From contig JAWCTJ010000001.1 in assembly GCA_038868255.1 (NCBI GenBank), positions 1 to 64,000 of the forward strand: 64,000 nt of DNA, read 5' to 3'. Below are positions 26,523 to 35,411 of this stretch, piece by piece; position 1 is the stretch's first letter; every line of letters starts with the position of its first letter. This DNA is from DRVV01 sp038868255 (GTDB taxonomy: Archaea > Thermoproteota > Bathyarchaeia > Bathyarchaeales > Bathycorpusculaceae). The notes under the pieces were generated by a model. The model was not told the origin of the DNA and made no database searches. It worked only from the letters and a program-made list of their open reading frames with translations. A program made the translations under genes and the position numbers.

Positions 26523-28412
26523 ATGTTGAAAAGAAAGATAGCCTACATTGACCTGACAGCCAAAAAAATAGCCACAAAAGAGATTCCTGTTGAAATGCGT
26601 AAGCTGTATCTAGGCGGCAGAGGCATAAACACATACCTCAGATATAATCTTATAAAGCCGAAAATAGACGCTCTCGGACCAGAAAACGTTCTTCTAGTTG
26701 GAGCGGGACTGCTTGGTGGGCTTCCGTGCCTAGGTTCTTCACGCTGCGATATAGCTGCAAAGTCACCACTGACAGGGGCGGTAGGAAGCACCAATATGGG
26801 AGGTTTTTTTGCTGCAGAGATGAGGTTCGCGGGTTTCGACCATTTGGCCATAATGGGAAAGGCGGAGAAGCCTGTTTATGTATGGATAAATGATGGGCAA
26901 ATTGAGATAAAGGATGCATCTCACATTTGGGGAAAAGACACTGTTGAAACTCAGGAGATCATAAGGAAAGACCATGGGGACGATGAGATCAAATGCATGG
27001 TCATAGGAGTCGCAGGTGAGAAACTAGTAAAATTTGCTAACGTCATGACCGGAATCAAGAACTCAGGTGGACGAACAGGCATGGGTGCTGTGATGGGTTC
27101 AAAGAATCTTAAAGCTATTGCAGTGAGGGGCACAAGTGATCTTGAAGTCGCTCATCCTACGGAACTACTGGAGTATTGCAGACAGCTAAATGAGAAGGTT
27201 TTAAGCACGAAATGGGCACAGGCAGAAAAGCGGTGGGGCACACTAATAATATTCAACAACACAAACACCACGGGTTTAATAAGAGTTAAGAACTTCCAGC
27301 TGAACAAACTTGAAGACAGCGAAGATTTAGAAGCAGAAAACATAGAGCGCTACTCAATAGGCGTAGCAGGCTGTTTCGGATGTTCCGTTCACTGTAGACA
27401 TCGCTATGTACTTAGAGATAGCCCCTTCGGACCCATCTATGATGAGGGCCCAGAGTACACAACACAAGGAGCCTTCGGCACCGAAGTATACTGCAAAAGA
27501 ATGGAGACTCTTTTGATAGCTAATCATCTGGTAGATAGATATGGCTTGGATACTCTTGACGCTGGAAGCATGATAGCATGGGCGATAGAACTTTATGAAA
27601 AGGGTATAATCGACGACAAAGTTACAGGCGGCATTAAACTAGAATGGGGAAACGAACAGCTTGTATATGAATTAATAAGGATGATAGCATACAGAGAAGG
27701 TTTCGGCGACATCCTAGCTGAGGGGCCCCTAGGAGCAATAGCAAAGTTCGGACCTGAATCAGCATACTACTGCATTCACGTAAAGGGTATGAGCAACTTA
27801 CAATCAGACGAGCGTCCCACGCCTAGCTTCGCCCTAGGAATAGCAACATCAACCAGAGGCGCTGACCACTTGAGAAGCCGCCCTGCCTACGACTTGTACG
27901 GACTACCAGAAGAAGCCTTAGAGAAACTCTTGGGAGGTGGCCCTGTTTCCTCCGATTACACTTCGTATGTGGGCAAAAGCCGCATGGTGTGGCATCAGGA
28001 GCTCCTCTATTCAGTATGCGATTCCTTAGGACTCTGCAAGTTCCAGACAGTCTTTTTAGGCTTCAACATGCCAAAGTGGGAAGAATACTCACGTCTGCTT
28101 TACCTGGCAACAGGGCTTGAATTCACAAAAGAGCAACTGATGCTCATAGGGGAGAGAATATACACGCTTGAGCGCATGTTCAACATGAGAGAAGGCTTCA
28201 CAAGAAAGGATGATACATTGCCAGAACGCTACTTCAAAGAACCTACACCCGTTGGGCTTCCAATTGCCCGCGGTAAAAAAATAGATAGGGAAAAGTTCGA
28301 GCAGATGCTCGATGAATACTATGAACTTCACGGTTGGGACAAAAATGGCGTGCCAACTGAAGAAACTCTGAAGAAGCTTGGACTTGACAAAGAACCAAGT
28401 CACATGTTATAA
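26523..28412 (+). CDS. Aldehyde:ferredoxin oxidoreductase family tungsten enzyme
   Basis: 629 residues with the standard AOR layout. The tungstopterin region has GAGLLGGLPCLGSSR and KSPLTGAVGSTNMGGFF, cluster cysteines are C284, C287 and C291 (C-x2-C-x3-C) with a fourth in SLGLCKF, and the conserved GPEY motif places Glu311 near the metal. It is followed 14 bases later by a four-cluster ferredoxin gene and then an HdrC-like gene. AOR plus such a ferredoxin matches ordinary aldehyde oxidoreductases and also the BamBC core of class II benzoyl-CoA reductase. The choice cannot be made from sequence alone; context with ring-opening genes makes BamBC-like function worth testing. Confidence 0.9.
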   Translation: MLKRKIAYIDLTAKKIATKEIPVEMRKLYLGGRGINTYLRYNLIKPKIDALGPENVLLVGAGLLGGLPCLGSSRCDIAAKSPLTGAVGSTNMGGFFAAEMRFAGFDHLAIMGKAEKPVYVWINDGQIEIKDASHIWGKDTVETQEIIRKDHGDDEIKCMVIGVAGEKLVKFANVMTGIKNSGGRTGMGAVMGSKNLKAIAVRGTSDLEVAHPTELLEYCRQLNEKVLSTKWAQAEKRWGTLIIFNNTNTTGLIRVKNFQLNKLEDSEDLEAENIERYSIGVAGCFGCSVHCRHRYVLRDSPFGPIYDEGPEYTTQGAFGTEVYCKRMETLLIANHLVDRYGLDTLDAGSMIAWAIELYEKGIIDDKVTGGIKLEWGNEQLVYELIRMIAYREGFGDILAEGPLGAIAKFGPESAYYCIHVKGMSNLQSDERPTPSFALGIATSTRGADHLRSRPAYDLYGLPEEALEKLLGGGPVSSDYTSYVGKSRMVWHQELLYSVCDSLGLCKFQTVFLGFNMPKWEEYSRLLYLATGLEFTKEQLMLIGERIYTLERMFNMREGFTRKDDTLPERYFKEPTPVGLPIARGKKIDREKFEQMLDEYYELHGWDKNGVPTEETLKKLGLDKEPSHML

Positions 28413-28425
28413 GGGAGGCACCATA

Positions 28426-28920
28426 ATGGTTATGCAGAAAATTTTACTTGTTGACCCTGAAAAATGTACAGGATGCCGTTCATGCGAGTCCGCTTGCTCG
28501 CTATTCCATGAAAAGTCCATAAATCCGGCCCTTGCGCACATACATATAGTTAAGATGGAAACTTCAGGCCTCTACATACCAATTGTATGCCTACAATGTG
28601 AGAAGCCAATATGCCAAGATGTATGTCCGGTTAAAGCAATAAAACGTGACCAAAAGACTGGAGCCGTTTTAATAGACACGGACATTTGCGTCGGATGCAG
28701 ACTGTGCGCTATTTATTGCCCCTTCGCGGGACCAAGAATAAATCCGAAAAACGGAAAGCCGTTAAAGTGCGATCTATGTAATGGCGATCCTACATGTGTA
28801 AAGTTCTGCGAGCCCAAAGCTATACAGTATGTTGACGCGACACAGGCAAACATGATTAAACGGAAGAATGCAGCTCTCCGCTTCTCAGAACTGGTGAAGA
28901 ACCTTCTCGGAACGCTTTAA
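28426..28920 (+). CDS. Polyferredoxin subunit of the AOR-type enzyme (HycB/BamC-like)
   Basis: 164 residues with four [4Fe-4S] motifs: CTGCRSCESACS, CLQCEKPICQDVCP, CVGCRLCAIYCP and CDLCNGDPTCVKFC. This is the dicluster-type electron-transfer subunit often encoded after AOR-like or molybdopterin enzymes. ATG 28426 is chosen because GGGAGG lies seven bases before it; the frame upstream overlaps the AOR end and is not family-like. Electrons would go between the tungsten enzyme and the HdrC-like protein that follows. Confidence 0.9.
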   Translation: MVMQKILLVDPEKCTGCRSCESACSLFHEKSINPALAHIHIVKMETSGLYIPIVCLQCEKPICQDVCPVKAIKRDQKTGAVLIDTDICVGCRLCAIYCPFAGPRINPKNGKPLKCDLCNGDPTCVKFCEPKAIQYVDATQANMIKRKNAALRFSELVKNLLGTL

Positions 28921-28980
28921 CGTCCTCCCCTTTTCCTATTTTGACTTCAAAAAGATGGATAAACTCCTGGAAAGATCAAA

Positions 28981-29475
28981 ATGAGCGTAACCCCAGATCT
29001 CAAACTTGGATCTGAATTCTCACAAAAAAAAGGCATAACGACTGTTAAGCATTGTATTCAGTGCGGGAAATGCTCTTCCGTTTGTCCCCTCGTTCGCCAC
29101 AAGGAACATTACTCACCAATAGAGGTTATAAAGAGCGTTTTGCTGGGTTTGAAGGACATAGTCCTAAGTTCTGATGAAATTTGGCTTTGCCTCAGCTGCC
29201 AAGCCTGCACAAGGATATGCCCGGCAGGAATAAAATTTCAAGATTTCATGAACGTTTTAAGGGGAATATTGGAGGAAAAAGGAGTAACTCATTATATTCA
29301 ACGTTGCCGAAGATGCGGAAAAGAATTCACAACAACACCCGTATTAAGATTTGCTGAAAAGTTACTGCCAAAAGAAATAAGGATTGATGAGGAATATTTG
29401 ATGCTTTGTCCAGACTGCAAAGCCTATGCTATTCTTACTAAGTCGGCGCCTTGGTATGGAAAAGGGATGGTTTAA
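28981..29475 (+). CDS. HdrC-like iron-sulfur protein with C-terminal zinc ribbon
   Basis: 164 residues. Two HdrC motifs, CIQCGKCSSVCP and CLSCQACTRICP, fill the first about 100 residues. After them stands CRRCGKEF and, near the end, CPDCKAY, a split zinc ribbon that is not part of ordinary HdrC. It lies 60 bases after the ferredoxin gene and probably belongs to the same transcript. It could link the AOR module to one of the HdrA/HdrB sets encoded upstream. Confidence 0.87.
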   Translation: MSVTPDLKLGSEFSQKKGITTVKHCIQCGKCSSVCPLVRHKEHYSPIEVIKSVLLGLKDIVLSSDEIWLCLSCQACTRICPAGIKFQDFMNVLRGILEEKGVTHYIQRCRRCGKEFTTTPVLRFAEKLLPKEIRIDEEYLMLCPDCKAYAILTKSAPWYGKGMV

Positions 29476-29495
29476 CCAAAGGTTTGTTCTTTAAT

Positions 29496-30278
29496 TTATC
29501 TACCTTTGAATTCAGGTTTTCTTTTTTCTATGAAAGCGTTCACGCCCTCTTTGAAGTCTTCTGTTGACGCCATTAAGCCTGCAGCTTCAGCTTCACAGGC
29601 TAAACCTGTTCTCAAGTCAACATGGTCGCTGATGTTAACTAAGTATTTAGAAAGCTTTATTGCTAGTGGAGGTTTGTTCATGATATCCTTAGCTAGTTCT
29701 TCTACAGCTGACATTAGTTGATCAGGTGGTACAACCTTGTTAATAAGTCCCATGGCTTCAGCCGTTTTGGCATCAATTATTTTTCCCGTAAATATTAATT
29801 CCTTTGCTAGGGCTTTGCCTATCAAACGAGGCAACCTTTGAGTCCCGCCGCCTCCAGGGAGAAGTCCAACGTTAACTTCTGGTTGTCCCAGTTTTGCAGT
29901 TTCAGATGCTAATCTAAGGTCACAAGCCATTGCAACCTCTAATCCTCCACCCAGAGCAAAACCGTTTATGGCGGCAATTACGGGCTTTCCTATATCTTCT
30001 ATCTTTAGGGTTACCTTGTGAAGAAGTCTTGAAAGTTCCCACATCTTAGCAGGCGGTATCTCCTTCACCGATTTGAGGTCTAAGCCAGCGCAAAACGCCC
30101 TTTCTCCTGTGCCTGTTAGCACTACAACTTTTACGCTTTCATCTTTTTCAGCATCTTCTAATGCTGATATCAATTCAATCATGGTTTCTGCGTTAAGAAC
30201 GTTCAGTGCCTGCGGCCGGTTTATTGTTATTGTTGCTATTCCATTTTTCTTTTCATAAATTACATTTTTAAGCTCCAT
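29496..30278 (-). CDS. Enoyl-CoA hydratase (crotonase family)
   Basis: About 260 residues. ATG 30278 is used, preceded by AGGCGG, because upstream residues to 30341 are not crotonase-like and overlap the next gene. Both catalytic glutamates appear present, in GGGLEVAMACD and GQPEVNVGLLPGGGGTQRLPR; the oxyanion-hole region is FCAGLDLKS. It hydrates enoyl-CoA to 3-hydroxyacyl-CoA, a beta-oxidation step. It lies 13 bases after a 3-hydroxyacyl-CoA dehydrogenase gene that performs the following step, so the two form an operon. Confidence 0.93.
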   Translation of the reverse strand: MELKNVIYEKKNGIATITINRPQALNVLNAETMIELISALEDAEKDESVKVVVLTGTGERAFCAGLDLKSVKEIPPAKMWELSRLLHKVTLKIEDIGKPVIAAINGFALGGGLEVAMACDLRLASETAKLGQPEVNVGLLPGGGGTQRLPRLIGKALAKELIFTGKIIDAKTAEAMGLINKVVPPDQLMSAVEELAKDIMNKPPLAIKLSKYLVNISDHVDLRTGLACEAEAAGLMASTEDFKEGVNAFIEKRKPEFKGR

Positions 30279-30291
30279 AGAAACCGCCTTT

Positions 30292-31161
30292 CTACTTCTT
30301 TTGTGTCCAATCATAGAATCCTTTGCCGGTTTTTCGTCCAAGCAGATTAGCCCGAACCATCTGCCTTAGAAGCAATGGTGGACTGTACTTGTCACCTAGG
30401 TTTTCACGGAAAACTTCACATATCGCAAGATGTGTATCCAGCCCAAGAAAGTCAAGTAAATATAGTGGCCCCATAGGCCAATTCAACGCGAGCCTAACGG
30501 CCTTATCTACCTCTTCAGGCTCTGCTACTCCCTCCCAAACAAGTGAAACAGCTTCATTAAGAGCTGGCACCAATATTCTATTGACAACGAATCCCGGAGA
30601 GTCCTTCTTTACCACGATTGGCTCCTTATCCATCTTCTTTGCAGCTTCAACAGCCACCGTAACTGTTTCATCTGAAGTTCTTACACCGCGGATTATCTCT
30701 ACAAGCTTCATTAATTGTGGAGGATTAAAGAAGTGCATACCACAGAACTTTTCAGGGCGTTTCGTGGCTGATGCAAGCTCCGTGATGCTTATTGACGAGG
30801 TGTTAGTGGCAAATATTGCTTCAGGCTTTGCCAACTTGTCAATTTCTGAGAACAGGTCCTTCTTCAATTTGACATTTTCAGGGGCAGCCTCAATGACCAT
30901 GTCAGCGCCAGCTACAGCCTCTTTCAAACTTAGAGTTGGATGAATCCGCTCCAATGTTTCCTTCATTTGGCTATCAGTAATTATCCCCTTCTTTAGAAAT
31001 CTCTGCAGGCTATCATTAATCATCGCAAGGCCCTTGTCGAGAAATTCCTGCTTGACGTCAACCAGGTATACGTCAAACTTTGCAAATTGCGCGGCAATCT
31101 GTGCTATGCCATGACCCATTAACCCGGCGCCGATAACGGCTATCCGTTTAACCTCCAACAT
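30292..31161 (-). CDS. 3-hydroxyacyl-CoA dehydrogenase
   Basis: About 289 residues. The Rossmann motif GAGLMGHGIAQ begins near residue 10, the catalytic serine is in NTSSIS, the catalytic histidine in HFFNPP with the partner glutamate soon after (LVEIIRG), and the C-terminal helical domain has NRILVPALNEA and the family-typical GRKTGKGFYDW ending. It oxidises 3-hydroxyacyl-CoA to 3-ketoacyl-CoA with NAD. ATG 31161 is the family-like start; ATGs at 31170 and 31185 are also possible. It would act before the thiolases encoded on either side. Confidence 0.93.
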   Translation of the reverse strand: MLEVKRIAVIGAGLMGHGIAQIAAQFAKFDVYLVDVKQEFLDKGLAMINDSLQRFLKKGIITDSQMKETLERIHPTLSLKEAVAGADMVIEAAPENVKLKKDLFSEIDKLAKPEAIFATNTSSISITELASATKRPEKFCGMHFFNPPQLMKLVEIIRGVRTSDETVTVAVEAAKKMDKEPIVVKKDSPGFVVNRILVPALNEAVSLVWEGVAEPEEVDKAVRLALNWPMGPLYLLDFLGLDTHLAICEVFRENLGDKYSPPLLLRQMVRANLLGRKTGKGFYDWTQKK

Positions 31162-31278
31162 TAAACCCATCCAGAAAAGAGGCATAGATAGAAGTGGATA
31201 CTTAAGTTTTGCGCAACTATGGTTGCTCCGTCATTGGTTAATTGAAAATTTACCCTAAGCGTGTCCTCCTAGTTTGTT

Positions 31279-32361
31279 TCAGAACCGTTTTTCTTTAAAG
31301 TATGGTATGACCTTATCCGCGAACAGTTGGCAGGTCTCTTTCAAGGCTGCAGGTGAAACTTGGAAGTTTATTACGAAGTGACGGCAACCAGCTTTAACGT
31401 ATTTTTCAAGCTTCTCGATTACGTCGTCAGGAGCACCGTACACGAATGGGGCCTTTTCTACAACCTCGTCAGGCAGCTCCTTGGATTTTGCAAGCCAAGC
31501 TTCCGCGTCCCTTGGAAAAACAAGTTTAAAAGTCATTTCGAAATCATATGTCGGCGGTGTAAAGCCCATCTTTTCAAGGATTCTAGGCCGGGTAAGCAGA
31601 AGCATCTTAGCCGGCAACATTATGGCCTTTTTCGCGGTTTCCATGTCCTTTGAGACAACGGCATACATGAAATGTGCAGGTTCTATCTCTTCAGGATCTC
31701 TTCCGCATTTTTTGGCTGTTTCCCATATTTTCTCAAGGTTTTCTTTATATTCGTCAGGTAAAAGGTTAGCAGGCAACCATCCGTCGCCATACATTGCAGT
31801 TATCTCCATTGTTCTAGGTGAACTAGCAGCAATGAACAGCGGGACGGTGGGTCTGTAGCGGGTTTCAGATATGGGAACAGCGGGTTTTGGCTGAAGGAAA
31901 GCTTTATGCAGAGTATAATATTGACCTTCAAAGTCAACGAAGTCTTCAGTAAATAGTCTTCTTATGATTTGTATTGCTTCTAAGGTTCTTTGAACAGGTT
32001 TATCGTAGGGAATGCCGAAAGGTACAAGGTTCATGGCTTCGCCTACACCTATGCCGAGAATTGCCCGCCCATTAGATAGAAAATCGCATGTTGCAGCCAT
32101 TTGAGCTAAGGCGGCGGGATGATGCCTGTAAGTGTCGCTTACTCCACTTGCTAACTTTATCCTTTTGGTCTGCACTGCAAGAGCACATAGAGTGCACCAT
32201 GCGTGTAATGCATCCCATCGTCTAACGCCAGTGGCTACGAGATGGTCCGGCATCCAGTAGGAGTCAAATCCCACTTTTTCCGCGAACAGCGCAACGTCGC
32301 GTATTACTTCCCAAGGGTAGTTTGGACATTCAACGCCGAATTTTATTCCACGGGAAACCAT
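31279..32361 (-). CDS. LLM-class (luciferase-like) F420-dependent oxidoreductase
   Basis: 360 residues of TIM-barrel sequence: GVECPNYPWEVIRDVALFAEKVGFDSYW, DHLVATG, IKLASGVSDTYRHHPAALAQMAATCDFLSNGRAILGIGVGEA (read as consecutive segments) and PLFIAASSPRTMEITAMYGDGWLPA. This is the F420-dependent branch that includes methylene-H4MPT reductase (Mer) and F420-dependent alcohol or sugar dehydrogenases. It is longer than typical Mer, so I do not call it Mer. It precedes the DUF35-thiolase pair on the same strand, seven bases away, which suggests acyl-CoA or alcohol oxidation linked to F420. Confidence 0.85.
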   Translation of the reverse strand: MVSRGIKFGVECPNYPWEVIRDVALFAEKVGFDSYWMPDHLVATGVRRWDALHAWCTLCALAVQTKRIKLASGVSDTYRHHPAALAQMAATCDFLSNGRAILGIGVGEAMNLVPFGIPYDKPVQRTLEAIQIIRRLFTEDFVDFEGQYYTLHKAFLQPKPAVPISETRYRPTVPLFIAASSPRTMEITAMYGDGWLPANLLPDEYKENLEKIWETAKKCGRDPEEIEPAHFMYAVVSKDMETAKKAIMLPAKMLLLTRPRILEKMGFTPPTYDFEMTFKLVFPRDAEAWLAKSKELPDEVVEKAPFVYGAPDDVIEKLEKYVKAGCRHFVINFQVSPAALKETCQLFADKVIPYFKEKRF

Positions 32362-32368
32362 GATGAAT

Positions 32369-32785
32369 TCACTCCGGCTTCCTTAACTCGTAGGATAGCT
32401 TTCCGTTGGGCAATTTTATGGGTACGAGTTTCAGTTCCATACCGACTTTTATTTCATCCTCCTTAATGTCCCTGCTTAGTCTTGTATAGACCCTTCCGCC
32501 TTCCTCAAGCTCAGCCACTGCAAGGGTATAGGGAACATCATCCTCAAAGCCTGTGGGTGCAAAGAATAGTGTTGTATAAGTTAGCAATCTGCATTTTCCG
32601 CTGAGGCTTTCCCACACCATGTCCTCTGAAAGGTCATTGGGGCAATCTGCTCTTGGAGGGAAATAGAGTTTTCCGCAGCGTTTACACCTCGTCGCCATTA
32701 TCTTTCCATCTTCCAAGTATTTTACAAAATCAGCAACTTTGGTTTCGGAGACATAGCTTACTTTTCCAAAGACGCTAAAGCTCAT
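32369..32785 (-). CDS. DUF35 OB-fold acyl-CoA-binding protein
   Basis: About 138 residues: a short helix, a zinc ribbon with CKRCGKLYFPPRADCP, where the fourth expected cysteine is replaced by asparagine or aspartate, and an OB fold (GKCRLLTYTTLFFAPTGF). Family members hold acyl-CoA between thiolase and its partner. ATG 32785 follows AAGGTGA; ATG 32791 overlaps the thiolase TGA. Tight coupling to the thiolase gene just upstream supports a complex. Confidence 0.87.
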   Translation of the reverse strand: MSFSVFGKVSYVSETKVADFVKYLEDGKIMATRCKRCGKLYFPPRADCPNDLSEDMVWESLSGKCRLLTYTTLFFAPTGFEDDVPYTLAVAELEEGGRVYTRLSRDIKEDEIKVGMELKLVPIKLPNGKLSYELRKPE

Positions 32786-32790
32786 AAGCA

Positions 32791-33945
32791 TCACCTTCTC
32801 AAGATTATAACGTTTGCGTATACACCAACTCCGCCAACATTATGGATAAGCCCTACCTCAGCACCGTCGACTTGGACTTTACCAGCTTCGCCTTGAAGCT
32901 GAAGCACGATGGTTCTAATTTGTGAACCGCCCGTAGCGCCTATAGGATGCCCTTTAGATAGTAATCCACCATCAACATTCACAGGAATTTTTCCACCAAT
33001 GTAGGTTTGAGATTCTTCTATCAGTTTACCACCCTCGCCTTTTTCGCAAAAGCCCAGGTCCTCATAGGCCATTATCTCAGCTATGGTGAAGCAGTCATGC
33101 ACCTCAGCCACATCCACATCCTTCGGCTCTATACGCGCCATTTTGTAAGCCTGCTTCGCCGCCTCCACAGTACAGGTAAGCCCCACAAGACTTGTTCTAT
33201 TCGTGAATGATAAAGTGTCGCTTGCGGAGCCTACCCCAGCAATCCAAACAGGCGTGTCTGTTATCTTCTTAGCTTTCTCTTCATTTGCCAAAATTACACA
33301 GGAAGCACCATCGGCGTTTGCACAGCAATCGTACAGCTTCAGCGGACTTGATATAACCCTGGCGGACAGGCATTCCTCCAGGGTTAATAACCTTTGGAAC
33401 ATGGCTAGTGGATTTAAAACGGAGTATTTCCCGCTTTTTACTCTGACTTTTGCAAGGTGCTCTTCGGTTGTTCCATACTTTTGCATATGTGCACGGGCAT
33501 ATAGTGCATAGCCAGCTGGCATCATGCTGCCAAAAGGAGTTTCCCATTGTATGTCAGAGCCTCTTCCCATTCTCTCCTGAACCTCAGCTGAGGAGAGCTC
33601 GGACATTTTTTGGAAGCCTATGACGGCGACGACGTCGTGAAGCCCGGACTTTATGAAGCTGTATGCAACTTTAAATCCTGTCGTGCTTGAGGAACATATT
33701 GACTCAGCGTAGAACGTAGGTTTTGGTGTCAGTCCCAAATATTCTGATATGAGCCCTGCAGGACTTCTTTGTTTATCGTATTCTGGCGCAGAGCATATGA
33801 TTGAGGCGTCGATTTCCTTTGATGTCAGGTTTATGTTTTCCATTGCATTTCGAAAAGCATCAAAGCATAATTCACGAATGCTCATGCCACAGCCTCTGCT
33901 GAAGGGTGTTTGACCTACACCTACAACTGCAACACGCATACGCAT
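32791..33945 (-). CDS. Thiolase family protein (SCP-x-like)
   Basis: About 384 residues from ATG 33945 (33939 also possible). The 30 residues that an upstream start would add are not family-like. Nucleophilic cysteine is in ESICSSSTTGF, the second catalytic segment is SKGHPIGATG, and IHNVGGVGV replaces the HNLGG motif. It pairs with the downstream DUF35 protein. A TATA box sits about 27 bases before ATG 33945, so the mRNA is probably leaderless. Confidence 0.91.
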   Translation of the reverse strand: MRMRVAVVGVGQTPFSRGCGMSIRELCFDAFRNAMENINLTSKEIDASIICSAPEYDKQRSPAGLISEYLGLTPKPTFYAESICSSSTTGFKVAYSFIKSGLHDVVAVIGFQKMSELSSAEVQERMGRGSDIQWETPFGSMMPAGYALYARAHMQKYGTTEEHLAKVRVKSGKYSVLNPLAMFQRLLTLEECLSARVISSPLKLYDCCANADGASCVILANEEKAKKITDTPVWIAGVGSASDTLSFTNRTSLVGLTCTVEAAKQAYKMARIEPKDVDVAEVHDCFTIAEIMAYEDLGFCEKGEGGKLIEESQTYIGGKIPVNVDGGLLSKGHPIGATGGSQIRTIVLQLQGEAGKVQVDGAEVGLIHNVGGVGVYANVIILRR

Positions 33946-33965
33946 ACCCCGAATGTCGGGAGCAG

Positions 33966-33976
33966 TATTTTTATAC
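33966..33976 (-). promoter_or_regulatory. TATA box of the thiolase-DUF35-LLM operon
   Basis: On the minus strand the sequence reads GGTATAAAAATAC, centred about 27 bases before ATG 33945. That spacing predicts transcription starting at the start codon. It defines the operon start opposite the fwd operon, which runs the other way from 34105. Confidence 0.5.
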
Positions 33977-34104
33977 CAGCGGTGTATATAAGCCTTTAAT
34001 CTACAGTTATTCTGGACGGAAACTTGAAGTTTCACTCTCCAGAATAAAAAAGCTTAAAACACTTCATCATCATTAAGCTAATAAAATCTGCCCGCGGGAT
34101 TAAA

Positions 34105-34914
34105 ATGAAGTTGACCCCAAAGGTTTCACCCAAGGTGTCAGTTGAGGCTGAAGTCATAAACCCCAACGTATTTGCAGGCAAAAGTTTAGAGGAAATCGCT
34201 AACTTACCTGTATGGGAAGGAAGAATAAAAAGCAGACTGGGAGACTTCTTCGAGCTTGAGGGACCCGTTGCACACAAACCAGAGGATGTCACGATATTAA
34301 TTGATGGAGATGCCTCTAGAGTAAAATATATCGGCGCAAGAATGACTGCTGGAGAAATCGTAGTAAAGGGCAACGTAGACATGCATACAGGGGATATGAT
34401 GAAGGGCGGCAGAATCATAATAGAGGGAAATGCAGACTCATTCACAGCGCTTTCCATGAGAGGTGGAGAAATAATCATAAAAGGATCCGCAAGGGATTAT
34501 TTGGGCGCCGCTCCCAGAGGGGAATGGAGAGGGATGATGAATGGGAGAATATTCGTAGAAGGCAACGCTGGAAGAGAAATAGGGGCATGGATGATGGGGG
34601 GACTAATACATGTGAAGGGCAATGTAGGACAGTTCGCCGGCGTCCATATGAGAGGCGGAACCATACTTGTGGAAGGAAATGCTGGCGCTAGGGCTGGAGC
34701 ACAGATGGTTGATGGAAAAATTATAATTCTCGGAAAACTGGAGGAACTATTGCCCGGGTTTGTTTACAAGGAAACAGTTGACAATATAAAACTTGACGAT
34801 GCCACAGAAGTGAAAGGACCATTTCTGAGATTTGAAGGTGATCTAGCTGAGGATGGAAAAGGAAGCCTTTACCTGCACAGCAACAAAAATCAACATCCCA
34901 TGAAACAGGGGTAA
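34105..34914 (+). CDS. fwdC: Formylmethanofuran dehydrogenase subunit C
   Basis: 269 residues. The body is a run of beta-helix repeats with glycine-rich turns (GEIVVKGNVDMHTGDMMKGG, GRIIIEGNADSFTALSMRGG, GLIHVKGNVGQFAGVHMRGG), the GXGXG fold of FwdC and of the glutamate synthase alpha domain. It is a scaffold subunit of the enzyme that reversibly reduces CO2 to formylmethanofuran with low-potential electrons. First gene of a fwdC-D-B-A set, about 92 bases before fwdD, which may have its own promoter. Confidence 0.93.
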   Translation: MKLTPKVSPKVSVEAEVINPNVFAGKSLEEIANLPVWEGRIKSRLGDFFELEGPVAHKPEDVTILIDGDASRVKYIGARMTAGEIVVKGNVDMHTGDMMKGGRIIIEGNADSFTALSMRGGEIIIKGSARDYLGAAPRGEWRGMMNGRIFVEGNAGREIGAWMMGGLIHVKGNVGQFAGVHMRGGTILVEGNAGARAGAQMVDGKIIILGKLEELLPGFVYKETVDNIKLDDATEVKGPFLRFEGDLAEDGKGSLYLHSNKNQHPMKQG

Positions 34915-35006
34915 TGCCCAGACAATGTGCAAAAAAGTTTTATAGAAAGTTAGATACTGAATTCACTTTCTCAGCCGAATGAAAGTTAAAGTCAGAGGCG
35001 TAAATA

Positions 35007-35411
35007 TTGGTAACCTTAAACGTTGTTTTGATTACCGGCAGAACAATTTCACAAGGGGTTACTCGTGAGGGTAAAAAATTATTGAGGGACTATGTGGAAG
35101 CTGCAGCCATCTGTGAGCTGGATCCAGGAGACATGGAAAAATTAGGTATAAGAGAAGGGGATACTGTTAAAATAAGGACGATACAAGGATCCGTTGTCGT
35201 TAAAGCAAAAGTTTCAACGCAAGCACCACATCCGGGAATAGCATTTATGCCCATTGGACCATGGGCAAACGAGATTATAAGTTCTGAAACAGGAAGCATC
35301 GGCATGCCCTCCTTCAAGGGCGTAGCGGCGGAAATCGAAGCTGCACCAGGAGAACCTGTACTAGATGCATTAAACATTATAAAGAGGCGAAGCATGTGCC
35401 AACAACTATAA
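35007..35411 (+). CDS. fwdD: Formylmethanofuran dehydrogenase subunit D
   Basis: 134 residues of the molybdopterin-dinucleotide-binding domain: LITGRTISQG, a CELDPGDMEKLGIREGDTVKI segment, and FMPIGPWANEIIS. In this enzyme the domain is a separate subunit closing over the tungstopterin of FwdB. Start is TTG 35007 with AGAGG about nine bases upstream. TTTTATAG at about 34938 may be its own TATA box. The 3' end overlaps the start of fwdB. Confidence 0.9.
   Translation: MVTLNVVLITGRTISQGVTREGKKLLRDYVEAAAICELDPGDMEKLGIREGDTVKIRTIQGSVVVKAKVSTQAPHPGIAFMPIGPWANEIISSETGSIGMPSFKGVAAEIEAAPGEPVLDALNIIKRRSMCQQL

Noticed and set aside
28378..28425. N-terminal extension of the polyferredoxin
   Set aside because: It overlaps the AOR end in another frame and ATG 28426 has a good ribosome-binding site.
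31279..32361. Methylene-H4MPT reductase (Mer)
   Set aside because: Longer than Mer and differing in the substrate region; operon partners are thiolase and DUF35, so only the LLM class is assigned.
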